Assembly (NCBI GenBank): GCA_036785705.1
Contig: JAWUZG010000070.1
Span: 1,375,001-1,439,000, forward strand
DNA length: 64,000 nt
Direction of reading: 5' to 3'
Origin: Acanthornis magna
Taxonomy: Eukaryota; Chordata; Aves; Passeriformes; Acanthizidae
The translations under genes and the position numbers were made by a program. The notes beneath the pieces are model-generated. The model had not been told where the DNA came from. It searched no databases and worked only from the letters and a program-made list of their open reading frames with translations. Below, in pieces: positions 25,701-36,322 of the stretch. Position 1 is the first letter of the stretch. The number at the start of each line of letters is the position of its first letter.

Positions 25701-28700
25701 CAAGAGCTACCTGCTGTCTGTGGTGATCTTGTTCCTCGTGCAGCTCTTTGAAAGCAGTGAAGCTATGGAGGGTCCAAGGGCAACTCCGTGGAAACTTCTC
25801 ATTGCTTCTTCCACCAACGTTGCTGTGGACAGGATACTGCTGGGGTGGGTTACTGAGGCTTTTGCAGACTCTTCTAAAAACAACAATAATGCAGCACTTA
25901 TGTGTTATTAGCAATAATTGTGTTATTTCCTGTAAAACACTTCCAAAAGATTGATTTCTCCCCTTAAAAGTGAGAAATAACACAGGCTTTAATTTTACCT
26001 TTGCTCTTTTGCACAGTTAAAAGAGTGAAAGCTACATAAAACATTTACAGAAGACTAATATTAGGCTCTACTCTCATCAAATTTACTATTAAAATCTGTC
26101 ATGACAAAGTAATACTGCTCAGGAATCTTTGAGCTGTAGCAGTACGGGAAGGAGGGGCAGAGAGAATCAGATTTGTGAAAATTCAGAATGAAGTTAGCAA
26201 GAAATAAAAAAATTCATGGTTTGGAAGGACAAAGGAAGGGAAGATACACATGGAAGACTATGAGAGGGGAATAATCAAGGCATTAAGCAATTTTGAGGCA
26301 AATCATGATGAGGTAATTTATTTTGATTTTCTTGAATTGCTGAGGTACTTAATCTCGTTAATCACTGAAGCTGTGTTCCTCGGTGTTCTGATGTGTCTTT
26401 TAAAACCACTTTTAAATTCTCAATGTTTCTTTTTCCATTTCTCTAATACATATCACTTTTTCTTTGAAGTCTGCTTGATCTTGGATTTGAAGATTTTATA
26501 AGAGTGGGAAGTATAAGGAAAATCACGAAAGCAATTCTTCCCCATAGGTAAGAAACCTCCTTAAGGGATCTGAAGCAATTTGGGGTAGGTTAGTACATTG
26601 TTGTAAAGTACTCTTATGTATAAAATATTATTATTTTTCTAAGCAGTGTTATTTTCAGTTACGGTAATGTATGTTGCAAAATCTTTGAAGCTTACATGCA
26701 GGTTCAGGAAATGAAAACGAGCAGTTGAAAGAGCTGCTTGCTCTCATGAAAGAAGATTTGACTCCAGCTGAAAGAATGTATGTCAGGAAGAGCATTGAGC
26801 AGCATAAACTGGGGACCAATAAAACTATCCTGCAACAGGTACAGTCAAAAAAGATGGGATAGGAAAGAAGGGATTTGCTGTGTCTTATCCACAAGGCCCA
26901 GCAAAGGGAAACTGGGAATCCCCTCTCACACCTGCCAAGTGCCTGGTTTTGAAAAATAAAGTGAACATTAGGTGTGATTCCACGGGTATAGCTTAGTGTT
27001 TTATTTCTGAAAATAAATGTAGGTGTATTCTCCTGCTATAGTTATGTGCTGCACAGAGATTAACTATGAAGTGATCTTAACTTTTTGCCTACCCATTTTC
27101 CTCTCGCTCATGAAAGGTGAAAGTGGTTGGAGTGACCTGTGCTGCCTGCCCCTTCCCTTGTCTGAACGCACTCAGGTTTCCTGTGGTGATGCTGGATGAG
27201 TGCAGTCAGATGACTGAACCTGCTTCTCTCCTTCCCATCGCCAGGTACAGCCTTCCTGTGGGGCTTCAGCAGGGACACAATCTCCAATGAGTGCCAAATT
27301 CCACCTCTTTTTGAGCACGTGAACCCCAAGGTCTCTTCTTAGAGAGCAAGAAGAGTCATTTTAAATTGAGGCCTGCTCTTAGGTGTTATTAAACTGGGGT
27401 GGAGAAGGGAGGCTGTGGAAAGCAATGGGATACAGAAACACGGCACACACTTCGGTTATGAACAGTTTAACATCCTTTTTAGAACTTTTTTTTTCTTGTT
27501 TTTTCACATTCTTATCCAGGTTTCAGTGTGAAAAGCTTGTCCTTGTTGGAGACCCCAAGCAACTGCCACCAACTATTCAAGGGTCTGAAAGTGTTCATGA
27601 GCAGGGACTGGAGCAGACTCTCTTTGACCGGCTCTGCCTAATGGTAGGTGCTGCTAAACACACCTGTGGAAAAGGTGGAGAGTGGAATTGTAGGTCCACT
27701 GAAGCTGCTGGGGAATTCTGTTTCAGCTGTCAGAGGATCTGTGTTTCAGCACTGTGAAATATCACAAAATCGCAGAATGCTTTGGGCTGAAAGATGACCT
27801 TTAAGGCCACCTAATCCAACCCCCTGCCATAGACAGGGACACCTTCCACTAGACCAGATTGCTCCAAGCTCCATCCATGTGAACACTTCCCAGTCCTCAT
27901 TTCTCTATCCTCCTTCTTAGGGACATAACCCAATACTTCTTCGGACACAGTACCGCTGTCACCCTGCCCTCAGTGCCATCGCCAACGAGCTGTTCTACGA
28001 AGGGAACCTCATAGATGGGATTTCTGAGGAGGACAGGACTCCTTTACTGGACTGGCTTCCAACACTGTGCTTTTATAGTGTTCATGGCATGGAGCAAGTA
28101 AGTTCCTGAACAGTTCTTACGCAAATTTCTTATATAAAAAGTCAATATTGTAGTTTTTACCCCATTCCATTTCTTTTTGCATTGTTTGTGAGAAGGAAAT
28201 CTATTTCCCTCTTTCCAGACTGAAAGAGACAACAGCTTTTATAACATGGCAGAAGCTCATTTTACAGTCAAGCTCATCCAGTCTCTGATTGCAAGTGGAA
28301 TAGAAGGAGCTGCTATTGGTGTGATTACCCTTTATAAATCACAGATGTATAAGGTTTGTATAATAAATCAGTAATAAAAATCAGTGAAGCAGTTTTCTTA
28401 AATGTACTGGTACACTGAGCAGCCCAACTCATCCCCTTCCCTTTTTCTTTGGCCACAGATCCAGAATTTGCTCAGCGGGGTTCACTCCGAGGCTTTTGAA
28501 GTCAAGCCTGTCCAGGTGTCCACGGTGGATGCGTTCCAAGGCGCCGAGAGGGAAATCATCGTCCTGTCATGTGTCAGGACGAGGCAGTTTGGGTTCATAG
28601 ACTCGGAGAAGAGGATGAACGTGGCACTAACGAGGGCAAAGAGGCACCTGCTGATTGTGGGAAGTCTGGCCTGTCTGAGCAGGAACAGGCTGTGGGGAAA

Positions 28701-29316
28701 AGTAATTCACCACTGCAAAGGTAACAGTTTCTTTGCCGGGGTTTTTGAAACCATGCGCCTCGTTTTCTTTAATTAGACTACATATAATACACTTTATAGT
28801 GTTTATATACTATATAATAATGGATAAAATATATGGTATGTACACTAGATAAACCTCTATATTCATTACATAGAAAATGTAATTTTTAATATTACGTAGA
28901 AAATCTAATATATCGCAGGAAAATGCAAGAATGTGCAAGTTGCACGTTTGCAGTTTTACCTGCAAACTCTTTTTATACTCAGAACACGGGGGAGTTTTAT
29001 CCAGTAATGGGACTTTACCTGCTTGGCTGACTTCAAAGAAAGCATCTTGTTAGTGACTGAACTCCAAAGAGCCATTTTCCAAACAGAAATATCACAGCCA
29101 GTCAATACTCTGGGGAGATTGATGTTGGCATTGCCGGGGCTGATTCCATGATGGATGCTGTAAAGAGAGATGTAATTATCCTATTTATTGCTGCTTTTAG
29201 GATGGGAAAATGGATTACAACATGCAAGCCAGTGTGAGCAGCAGCTAAATGACATTGTCAGGTCTTACTTGGAGAATCGGGAAGAAGAACAACAGAGTAA
29301 GAAAAAGGAAAAATAA
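13745..29316 (+). CDS. ZGRF1: ZGRF1, GRF zinc finger SF1 helicase
   Basis: ZGRF1 is a nuclear 5'-3' helicase that works with RAD51 in homologous recombination and crosslink repair. Exons: 13745-13765, 13885-13965, 14086-14142, 14599-14784, 15158-17186, 17499-17581, 18267-18365, 18689-18862, 19122-19227, 19304-19410, 19618-19762, 20483-21141, 22183-22321, 22760-22944, 23061-23248, 23803-23942, 24020-24166, 24737-24851, 24962-25221, 25685-25844, 26470-26547, 26691-26838, 27117-27244, 27520-27643, 27921-28097, 28219-28353, 28459-28720, 29201-29316. All phases join, giving 2,082 residues (human about 2,104). Residues 1-80 match the ZGRF1/Mte1 N-terminal domain (MASQEF, LYTHQKMKKSKTWQDG). The 2 kb exon is Ser/Glu-rich and looks disordered. 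A GRF zinc finger lies at about 1339-1377. The helicase shows GVFGAGKS (1641-1648), DECSQ (1796-1800), GDPKQLPP (1822-1829), QYRCHP (1863-1868), VSTVDAFQGAE (about 1977-1987) and NVALTRAKR (2011-2019). No break is seen. Confidence 0.95.
15046..15090 (+). repeat. Short direct duplication, 19-base unit
   Basis: ATTTGATCAGAATATATTT occurs at 15046-15064 and again at 15072-15090, 26 bases apart, in the ZGRF1 intron before the large exon. Probably a local duplication. Confidence 0.85.
22760..23248 (+). CDS. ZGRF1: ZGRF1 exons encoding the GRF zinc finger
   Basis: Two exons (22760-22944 and 23061-23248) form the zf-GRF module. A Cys-x-His-x-His cluster (residues about 1339-1343) is followed by VMVKKEG, then GRLFYTC (C1364) and QCSFFKW (C1372). 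The pattern C..H..C..C with aromatic FF-W is that of GRF fingers in NEIL3, TOP3A and APE2, which bind single-stranded DNA. The acceptor before 22760 is a tandem AG (AAGAG); only the first AG keeps phase. Confidence 0.9.
25685..28720 (+). CDS. ZGRF1: ZGRF1 exons encoding the SF1B helicase core
   Basis: Eight exons carry the Upf1-like motor. Walker A sits at the start of exon 25685-25844, Walker B in 27117-27244, motif III in 27520-27643, motif IV in 27921-28097, and motifs V and VI in 28459-28720. Every catalytic motif is intact. One border deserves note: the acceptor at 26690 (TTTGAAG) keeps phase and yields SLHAGSGNE, matching the human segment. Two later AGs (in ACATGCAG and GGTTCAG) would shift the frame into an early TGA. 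Confidence 0.93.
27757..27885 (-). mobile_element. CR1-type LINE 3' end fragment, reverse orientation
   Basis: The string ATCACAAAATCGCAGAATG, then ACCTTTAAGGCCACCTAATCC, CCCCTGCCAT and CACCTTCCACTAGACCAG, reads as the reverse complement of an avian CR1 3' end. It lies in the ZGRF1 intron 27644-27920 and leaves the splice sites untouched. Confidence 0.85.
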
Positions 29317-29500
29317 AATGTCTGCTGATTTTATGAACAAAATATTAATTGCTTGTCTATAAAAATTACCAGAGCCATTGCTAATCTAATATTTATTTAA
29401 CATGTGACATTTTTGTTTGCATCTCAGTGCACTGATACTTCTGTTTGACCCTGTGGTTATACGACTAAAATGAATAAAGTGGCTTTATTTGGTTGATAAC
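29317..29500 (+). terminator. ZGRF1: ZGRF1 3' UTR and poly(A) signal
   Basis: The stop TAA is at 29314-29316. A canonical AATAAA is at 29473-29478, followed by T-rich and TTTG sequence, so cleavage is likely near 29490-29500. Another AATAAA (29312-29317) overlaps the stop codon and is unlikely to be the main signal. Confidence 0.7.
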
Positions 29501-29714
29501 CATAGAGTGATTTTATCTGCTTGAGATGTGAGATTCCTTTATGCTAACAATGTAGCTAATTGTTTTAGTGATATTTCATTATTCTTCAGATTAAATAGCA
29601 TGATACCTTAGAACAATTCTGTCACCTTCCATATTTCGAGGTAGGTCACATCTGGGAAGGAGCTTGGCTAAGACAATTAAAAGGCCCTTTCCCCAGCTCT
29701 TGGGAAAACCTTAG

Positions 29715-29925
29715 GTACCATCCAGGGCCTATAAGGGCTCCAGGAAAGCTGGAGGGAGCGTGGAGTGACAGGACAAGGACGAATGTCTTCACATACCAGA
29801 GGACAGGTTTAGATAGGATATTAGGAATACATTCTTCCTTGTGAGGGTGATGAGGCACCAGCGCCCAGAGACGCTGTGGCTGCCCCATGCCCGGAAGCGT
29901 TCCAAGCGAAGCTGGAAGCTGCTTG
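29715..29925 (+). mobile_element. CR1-type LINE fragment
   Basis: TGGAGTGACAGGACAAGG, ATATTAGGAA, CATTCTTCC, GAGGGTGATGAGGCAC, GCTGTGGCTGCCCCAT and GGAAGCGTTCCAAG follow the usual order of avian CR1 3' sequence in + orientation. It ends where a CpG-rich island begins. Confidence 0.85.
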
Positions 29926-29934
29926 TGAGCGCCA

Positions 29935-30170
29935 TGCTGCAGTGTGTGCCCGCTGCCAGGTGCCCCCACCCGGGAATCCCGCGTTTCCCTCCGCCTTTTC
30001 CCGGTGCCCGCCGCCTCACCTGCCGCAGCCCCGCGCCGCCAGAGGGCGCCGCGCGCGCGCGCGCGCGCGGAGGGAGCCGCGCCGCCGGTGATGCGCCCCT
30101 CCCGCCACCGCGGCCGCAGCACCGCTCCGCCCTGAGGGGGCAGCGCCGGCTCCTTCCGCCGGGGGAGGGC
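29935..30170. promoter_or_regulatory. Orphan CpG island
   Basis: GC-rich, CpG-dense stretch between ZGRF1 and NEUROG2 with an alternating GC run at 30049-30069. Arg/Ala-rich open frames occur on both strands but look like composition artefacts. It could be a promoter of an unannotated transcript or a distal regulatory island for NEUROG2; nothing in the sequence decides. Confidence 0.5.
30049..30069. repeat. (GC)n dinucleotide run
   Basis: Alternating G and C for about 21 bases within the orphan CpG island; a Z-DNA-prone sequence. Confidence 0.85.
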
Positions 30171-30480
30171 TGAATAGCGCCTTTAAATTACTGCTGACAC
30201 CTCTGTCCCAGCTCCCTAAAATCTCAATCAACAAGCCATTAGAACTCAACGGGAGTAAAACTAAATCCTCGTTTAAGTGTATTTATCCGCTCTCTTTTCT
30301 CTCTTTCAAATGCTAAATCCATTTCAGCATATGCCCCTTCTTTCTCTCGCCTTTCTCTAAAGACTGGCAGCCCGCACTACTCTTGTAAATATGAAAGATG
30401 CTAATCATATGACATATCACGTCTCAGTCGGAGCCTGGAATAAAGCCTTGAGATTTGGGATCATTGCCTCCAGACAACAG
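30171..30480. promoter_or_regulatory. Candidate regulatory element upstream of NEUROG2
   Basis: Balanced-composition, non-repetitive sequence directly after the CpG island. It contains a GATGCTAAT POU-like word next to a CATATG E-box (30406-30411), plus other AT-rich homeodomain-like words. The complexity resembles conserved developmental enhancers; conservation cannot be checked here. Confidence 0.3.
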
Positions 30481-33400
30481 CTTCATCAGCCGGAAAGTTG
30501 GGTTTTTTTCTCCTTTCCTTCAACTCTCAATCCCTTCTTTGTCTGAGGGAAAATGCAGCCAACTCGAGCCACCCCGGCCATATGGTTCACTCTGTGTTTT
30601 CTTAGTTGAATCCTGAATTGTTTGTGACTTGCGAAGGGTTTTTTTTTTTTTTTTTTTTTTGGAAGTGTGTATAAAGACATAGAAGAGGCTGCCCAGACCA
30701 GGGCGGCTCTGCAGGATAACTCCATGTTCTTCACGTGTTCGCTTTCAGCCACCTCACCATACAGCCAAAAAGTATAAACCCACAGACACACTTTATATCA
30801 GTAACCCATTCTAGGTACCTGGTATTTTTCCCTTTTCTGGGAAAAAAACATCCAGGTGCTTTTCCTTTTTCTGGATGGAAATTCCTTCTTGAAACACCAT
30901 TTGTGTGTTTTATTTGCTTCCATAAAACAAGAGTTATTGCTCACTAGCAAATCCCTTCTAGAAATGCCTTGACTACGAGAAGCCCCAAGTATTTTGAGTA
31001 AGGAAAAATTGCTTTTAGGACTTGTCAAAATTAGGAGCCAAGTAAGTCCAGCACACCCGAGTTTGGATATCCCCATTTGATAGGCAGCCTGCCAAATTTT
31101 CTTTCTCTCTTTCCTTACACAAACCCCCCCAAAAAAGGCCCTTTCACCAAATCATTAAATTCTACAGAGGTGGTCAAGCTAGTCCTGCTTTTCAGGCGTT
31201 CGAGAAAGAAAAGGGTCCTTGAAGTTTAGAAGATGCCCAAGGAAAACTCATTGAATGACATCAAAAGAATGAGTTTCCATAGCTGTTGAAGCACGAGAGC
31301 CGTGTAGCTGCACAAAGGCGGGTTGGGGCAGTGGGACTGTCCCACTGCTCTATCCCAGCACAATTGGGTCACTGAAATAGGGAATTAATTACCATTGGAG
31401 AGTGGGCAGCCCATTCACCACTGGCTGAGTTTTATTAAACGCCAATATAAATAACAAAACAACTCTTGTGGCTGCACTATTCCTACACGCCAAAGGAAGG
31501 ATTATGTTGGGGATTAACATCTTAAAGTCTATGAGACTTTCTGACTCAAGGCTCGGAGCTGGTAATCGTATTTGTCTCCTGGTTCAGCGATTAGTGCTCT
31601 CCCTCGCGCACCTTCGCCTGGATGGCCAATGTCCCTTTTTGCAGGCACTGGGTTTTTCACACAATCGGCTGTTCTTTTCCCCACATCTATAGAAAAGAAT
31701 AAGAAAACTGAAGCGTGTTCACGCGATCCTCAAGCTTCTTCTCTTCTTCATGGGAAAGGAAGGCACCGGCGGCCTTTTTTCACAAGGGAGGGGAGGCAAA
31801 CCCTCTTGGGGGGGGGCCCAGGACAGCAAAATCGCTCCGCAGGCCTGCACCTGCCATGCAAATCTGCCGGGAACAATTGGCCCCCGAGAAGGGCTGCGGT
31901 GGGGGGAGCCAGGGAAGGATGCCGGGACAGCGCTTATGGGGGGACCCCTCCTCGCCCTGATCCCAGAACAAACCCCAAATGTGCTAATACAGCTTGGGAT
32001 TTAGGGGGCTGGTCCTCATCCTGTCCCTCCCCGTGGCACTTTTCACTGCAGCATGCGTGGGGTGTTCGGGAAGGACCTGGATCAGGGCGTGGGGGACACA
32101 CACTGCAGCACTTTTGATTTCTCCCCTCTGCAGAGCACCCCAGTACTCTGCTGGGTGGGCACATATTCTGACGCCCTATATAAAAGCAGAACCATCCCAC
32201 TCGTGGGGTTTGTAGGTGCTGCCTGGGGCTGGGCACCAGAGGATTCAGGGCACCCTGGTGTGTGTGGGACCCCCAACCCTTAGGACACCTCAGGGAGGCA
32301 GAGCTGCGAGGGGTCAGGCCACCCTGTCCCCGCAGCTTTGTTCCCCCATTTCCCGGGATGTCGTGCCCCTGTTCACCTGAGGCAGGCTGGCCATTAACGC
32401 CGGCTCTCAACTTGTGAGGTCGACGACGTGTGGATGGGCTGTGCCCAAAGGTCTCTCAGCAACACAGACCCTAAACTTTTAGGGCTATTGGGTCGCCTCG
32501 GAGTTCAATCTTCTTACGGCAAACAAAGCCCTTCTGAAGGTCTCCCCCTCTCCCCCACACGAGCTCAGCGTCCTTTATTTCTGGGCTGTGTGATAAGCTT
32601 AAATCATTGTGCTCCCATTTCTTGATCGTTGCCTACTTTGGGCTTTTGTTCCCCTAAAGTAGGATTGAGTCTGGCAAAGGGGCTGAAGTTGAACAGTTTG
32701 ACCCTTGGAGGACAGTTCAGGCGGTGGGCAGCAGCAGCAGCAGCATTCCTGCTCCTGATCCCACTCCCTCTCCCCCCGCCACCTCCTCTCCCCACCACTC
32801 TCAGCCGAGCAGCTCAGCCCTCGCTCTGCCCACAGACCACACAAGCGCCACTGCAGAGCTGGGAGGACTTGGTGGCCGACCTGTCCTCAGTCACCTTGTG
32901 CTCAGCCCTACGGAAAAAAATGGTGCATGGCAGGGGCTGGAAGCAGGAATTGGGCTGAAGTGCAGAAAGGCACCACGATGGGTTATGCACCCACAGCACT
33001 ACCTCTGCCTCACTTTTCTGTTGCTTTCCATCGGCAATGGAAGGATAGGAATCTCAGCAAGCAGGGTAGTGACAGAGGGATGGGCTGGCCCTGTCACAGG
33101 TATACTCTGCTTTGTGCCTTAAGGTGTTGAAAAAGTAATTAAGTCCTTTTGTGCTACTCTCCCGGGATGCCAAGGGGACCTGTGGGTCTCCTGTTTTTCT
33201 CAAGGAGGTGAGGGGAGTGTTATAATGTTTCAGAGAGTCACAGAGATACTGATTGAGGCGCCTGCCCAGCCTCCATCACTAGATCAGAGGGCAGGGAGAG
33301 CAAGGGACTGATTTGGGTGTGAGTTTGTGGTGTGTTAAGCATGACTGCTGTAGAGGTTTTAGCTTTTTCATCTATTTTGGGCTTTTCTATCGGTTGCAAA

Positions 33401-33525
33401 TAAAATCGTGTTTCAAAGCCTGACTGCCCCAAAGTGCCTTCCTACTGGTGTTTCTGTTTGGAGAAGAGAGTGCACCGGGGTTTCAGTTTTGTATGTTCTC
33501 ACTGTCATTTCTTTGACAAAGGCTT
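30481..33525. other. Intergenic sequence between ZGRF1 and NEUROG2
   Basis: I see no exon or RNA gene here. There is a T22 tract at 30639-30660, an AT-rich stretch with TTAATTA near 31384, and GC-rich sequence with a short CAG run near 32730. Open frames are short and lack splice or family support. Confidence 0.6.
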
Positions 33526-33527
33526 GG

Positions 33528-33778
33528 AGTGACAGGACAAGGGGGGATGGCTGCACACTGCCAGAGGGCAGGGTTAGACGGGATATTGGAAGAAATTCTT
33601 CCCTGGGAGGGTGGGGAGACCCTGGCACAGGTTACCCAGAGAAGCTGTGGCTGCCCCATCCCTGGAAGTGTCTAAAGCCAGGCTGGATGGGGTTTAGTGA
33701 AAGGTGTCCCGGCCCATAGCAGGCAGATGGGACTGGATAGTCTTTAAGTCCCTTCCAAACCCAAGCCATCCTGTGATT
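33528..33778 (+). mobile_element. CR1-type LINE 3' end fragment
   Basis: A well-preserved avian CR1 end in + orientation. Words in order: GGAGTGACAGGACAAGG, GGATATTGGAAGAAATTC, TCCCTGGGAGGGTGG, GCTGTGGCTGCCCCATCCCT, AGGCTGGATGGGG, CCTTCCAAACCCAAGCCAT and TGTGATTCC. It lies about 0.6 kb upstream of the NEUROG2 promoter. Confidence 0.92.
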
Positions 33779-34196
33779 CCTCCCTGTGCGTCTGTGGGGC
33801 AAGGGAAGACGGGTGAAGGGAATGAAGGTTTTCCTGGTGCACTGAGAAGATGGCGTTTGGCTTTTTTTATAAGGCCTCCCTCCAGCCTGTGTTGTGCCTG
33901 TGAGTATTTGACAGCACCGAGCTGTCCGGAGCGCAGGGCTTTCCCCCGCTTCGGATTTGCCCTGATGAAAACGGAGCAGCCCCACGCCCGGAGCGTTTCC
34001 CCAGCAAGCCGTGTCTGAACCATGCACCTTTACCACAGCACCAAGTGTCCCCCCAGAAGGCGAAACCTTGCCGGGAAGGAGCGGGGTCGCAGGGGAGCCC
34101 CCCCAGTCCATCGCTCCCTTTCCTTGCCGGGCCCGTAAATGAAGCGGCTGAAAGGGAGCCGGCCCTGGGCGCGCGCGTGGCGCGAGGGGCGCGGCG

Positions 34197-34393
34197 ATTG
34201 GCCGCCCGCGCCTCGCGCCCCCCCCTCCCCATTCATTAATAAATTAGCGGCACGCTCCAGCCGAGCGCGAGGCGCCAATGGGGCCCCGGCGGGGGGGGCG
34301 GCGGCGGCGCCCCCGACAAGAGTCGCGGGCGGGGCGGGCAGGGCGAGGGGGACCCCGGGGGTAGGTTTGATTGTTCCCCGCGGGGTATATAAG
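34197..34393 (+). promoter_or_regulatory. NEUROG2: NEUROG2 core promoter
   Basis: TATATAAG at 34386-34393 is a clear TATA box, placing transcription start near 34415. A CCAAT box lies at 34275-34279 and an inverted one (ATTGG) at 34197-34201. An AT-rich homeodomain-like block (ATTCATTAATAAATTA, about 34231-34246) interrupts the otherwise GC-rich sequence. A TATA promoter fits a tightly regulated developmental gene. Confidence 0.8.
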
Positions 34394-34414
34394 GGGTGTT
34401 AAGGAGGGTCGTGT

Positions 34415-34671
34415 GCCAGACACGCAGCTCGACGGGCCCCGGGCGCCGCTCCCGCCGCCGCCGCCCGCCCGCCCGCCGCCCCCGGGGCGCGTGCCAGCGC
34501 CGCGCCCCCCCCACCCCCCCGCTTTGCTCCCCCCACGACCCCCGCCCCGCTCCGCCGCCGCCGCCCGCTCCGTCAAACCGGCGAACCGTCACACCGCCGG
34601 AGAGGCGAGGAGAGCGCGCCCGCTGCTTCCCGCTGCTGCCCGCCGCGGCCCCGTCCCGCCGCCGCGCAAGG
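34415..34671 (+). other. NEUROG2: NEUROG2 5' UTR
   Basis: GC-rich leader from the inferred start site to the ATG at 34672. No upstream ATG is present, and the start has A at -3, so the first ATG is the natural start. Whether a 5' UTR intron is removed cannot be told. Confidence 0.6.
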
Positions 34672-35367
34672 ATGCTGGTGAAGGCGGAGGTCCTGGCGCC
34701 GCCCGCCGAGGACGAGCTGCTGCTGCTGGGGCTGGGCTCGCCCGCCCCCTCGCCCTCGCTGCCGTCCAGCGCCGAGGAGGAGGAGGAGGAGGAAGAGGAG
34801 GAGGAGGAGGAGCTCCGCGCCGCCCCGCCGGCGCGCCCCGTCGAGGCTCCGGGCGGCCGCGGGCTGCGGCGGGCGGAGGGGAAGCGGCGGCCGGGGCGGT
34901 CCCGCGGCGCCCCGCGGGCGGCGCGCACGGCGGAGACGGCGCAGCGCATCAAGCGGAGCCGGCGGCTCAAGGCCAACAACCGCGAGCGCAACCGGATGCA
35001 CAACCTGAACGCGGCGCTGGACGCCCTCCGCGACGTGCTGCCCACCTTCCCCGAGGACGCCAAGCTCACCAAGATCGAGACGCTCCGCTTCGCCCACAAC
35101 TACATCTGGGCGCTCACCGAGACCCTGCGGCTGGCTGGGGCGGCGCGGCTCGGTCCCGACGGGGCGGCGGCAGCGGCGGTTCCCGCCGAGGGCAGCCCCT
35201 CGCCCGCCTCCTCCTGGAGCGGCGGCGCCGCCAGCCCCGCGCCCTCCGCCTCCCCGTACGCCTGCACTTTATCGCCCGCCAGCCCCGCCGGCTCCGCCTC
35301 GGACCCCGAACACTGGCCCGGCCGCTTCGCCCCGGGGCCGCCGCCGCTGCCCCGCCGCTGTCTCTAG
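34672..35367 (+). CDS. NEUROG2: NEUROG2 (neurogenin 2), proneural bHLH factor
   Basis: NEUROG2 dimerises with E proteins, binds CANNTG E-boxes and drives neuronal commitment in cortex, spinal cord and sensory ganglia. A single uninterrupted exon gives 231 residues (human about 272). The start MLVKAEVL matches the human MFVKSETL. Residues 35-47 are a 13-residue Glu run. The bHLH at about 98-153 is essentially identical to other neurogenins: basic region [14 protein letters not shown], helix 1 [11 protein letters not shown], loop TFPEDAKLT, helix 2 [17 protein letters not shown]. The C-terminus keeps the [11 protein letters not shown] segment found in NEUROG2 rather than NEUROG1 or 3. GC content is extreme, which often makes this gene drop out of bird assemblies. 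The linker between bHLH and C-terminus is shorter than in mammals. Confidence 0.97.
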   Translation: MLVKAEVLAPPAEDELLLLGLGSPAPSPSLPSSAEEEEEEEEEEEEELRAAPPARPVEAPGGRGLRRAEGKRRPGRSRGAPRAARTAETAQRIKRSRRLKANNRERNRMHNLNAALDALRDVLPTFPEDAKLTKIETLRFAHNYIWALTETLRLAGAARLGPDGAAAAAVPAEGSPSPASSWSGGAASPAPSASPYACTLSPASPAGSASDPEHWPGRFAPGPPPLPRRCL

Positions 35368-35483
35368 CCCGGCCCGGCGGTCCCGGGGCTCCCCCCGGGG
35401 CGGCGGCGGCGGCATCTGCCCGCTTCCCAGGGCAGGGCGGGCTGTGGGAACGGCACCTGCCAAACCAAACTTTCCGTCTCTCT

Positions 35484-35516
<33 letters not shown>

Positions 35517-36090
35517 CGATGTGCACTTTGTCCAGTTTTCCCAGATCTGTCACCGCGGGGCTTTTGTGTGTGTGTCCCCCCCCTTTCCCCGCTCCCCTCT
35601 TTGCCATCTGTCCCTTATGATTTATAGGCGGGAGGGGGGTGCAAACCGAGGGGGAAAAAAAAAAAGTAAATTGTTTTGTTAGGGGTCCAGGTTAGAAGTC
35701 ATTGTATAATTTGTAGGCTTTGTGAGGGCTGAATGCAAGCGTGGAAATTTAGGCTGAACTCTCTATCAAAAGGGAAAAAAAATCGGGAGGGGGGGAATGG
35801 AGAAGGATCTCCTCATACATTATTTATTTCGACCTTTAGGGGACAAGGAACTCCCCCCTTCTTTCAGGAGATTAAAAATAAATCAACAGACTGAAAACCT
35901 CAACAGACACGGAACATTACAGCGATCAGCCACACACGTGTTCACATTTATTTATTATAAAGACAGATTTCATGGAAAATATGTATTTTTTTGTATAATT
36001 TACAGAGTTTATTCTAGTATGTATTTACAGCTGAAGAGCAAAGGGATTGTCCTTGTGATAAAATATAAATAAAAAGCTCTAATTTTCGTA
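35368..36090 (+). terminator. NEUROG2: NEUROG2 3' UTR and poly(A) signals
   Basis: The 3' UTR runs from the TAG at 35365-35367. AATAAA occurs at 35877-35882 and 36068-36073; the second, after AT-rich sequence, is the likely main signal, with cleavage near 36090. A CT-rich microsatellite (35477-35516) lies inside. Confidence 0.7.
35477..35516 (+). repeat. (CT)n microsatellite
   Basis: CT repeats interrupted by two CG steps, inside the NEUROG2 3' UTR. Confidence 0.9.
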
Positions 36091-36322
36091 ACTTTGGGGT
36101 TGCCGCTTTTTCTATTTTACTTGCCAGCCACCGGGAATTACAGGATTGGGCCTGTCCTTGGTATCTGGTGAAACCAAGGTCCAGTGGGAGCTGATGTCAC
36201 TGGGTCCATGGGCAACAGTTTCTTTGGGAAACAGCCTTAAATAGTGTGAGAGAAAGAGGGAAGTTCAGTGGAAGTTTACTGATCTTTGGCTCTCAGCACA
36301 GACTATGCTGATGGCAAATGCA

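Noticed and set aside
29646..30249. Arg/Ala-rich frames around 30.0 kb, including one that looks protein-like (EAFQAKLEAACERH)
   Set aside because: The protein-like part derives from the CR1 end and the rest from the GC run; no splice or family support.
31572..33719. Multiple 100-180 codon frames between ZGRF1 and NEUROG2
   Set aside because: No conserved motif, no consistent splice phase, and one lies in a CR1 fragment.
34371..35627. 418-codon frame overlapping NEUROG2
   Set aside because: Shifted frame over the NEUROG2 exon, with low-complexity Pro/Arg/Gly content; the true frame encodes the bHLH.
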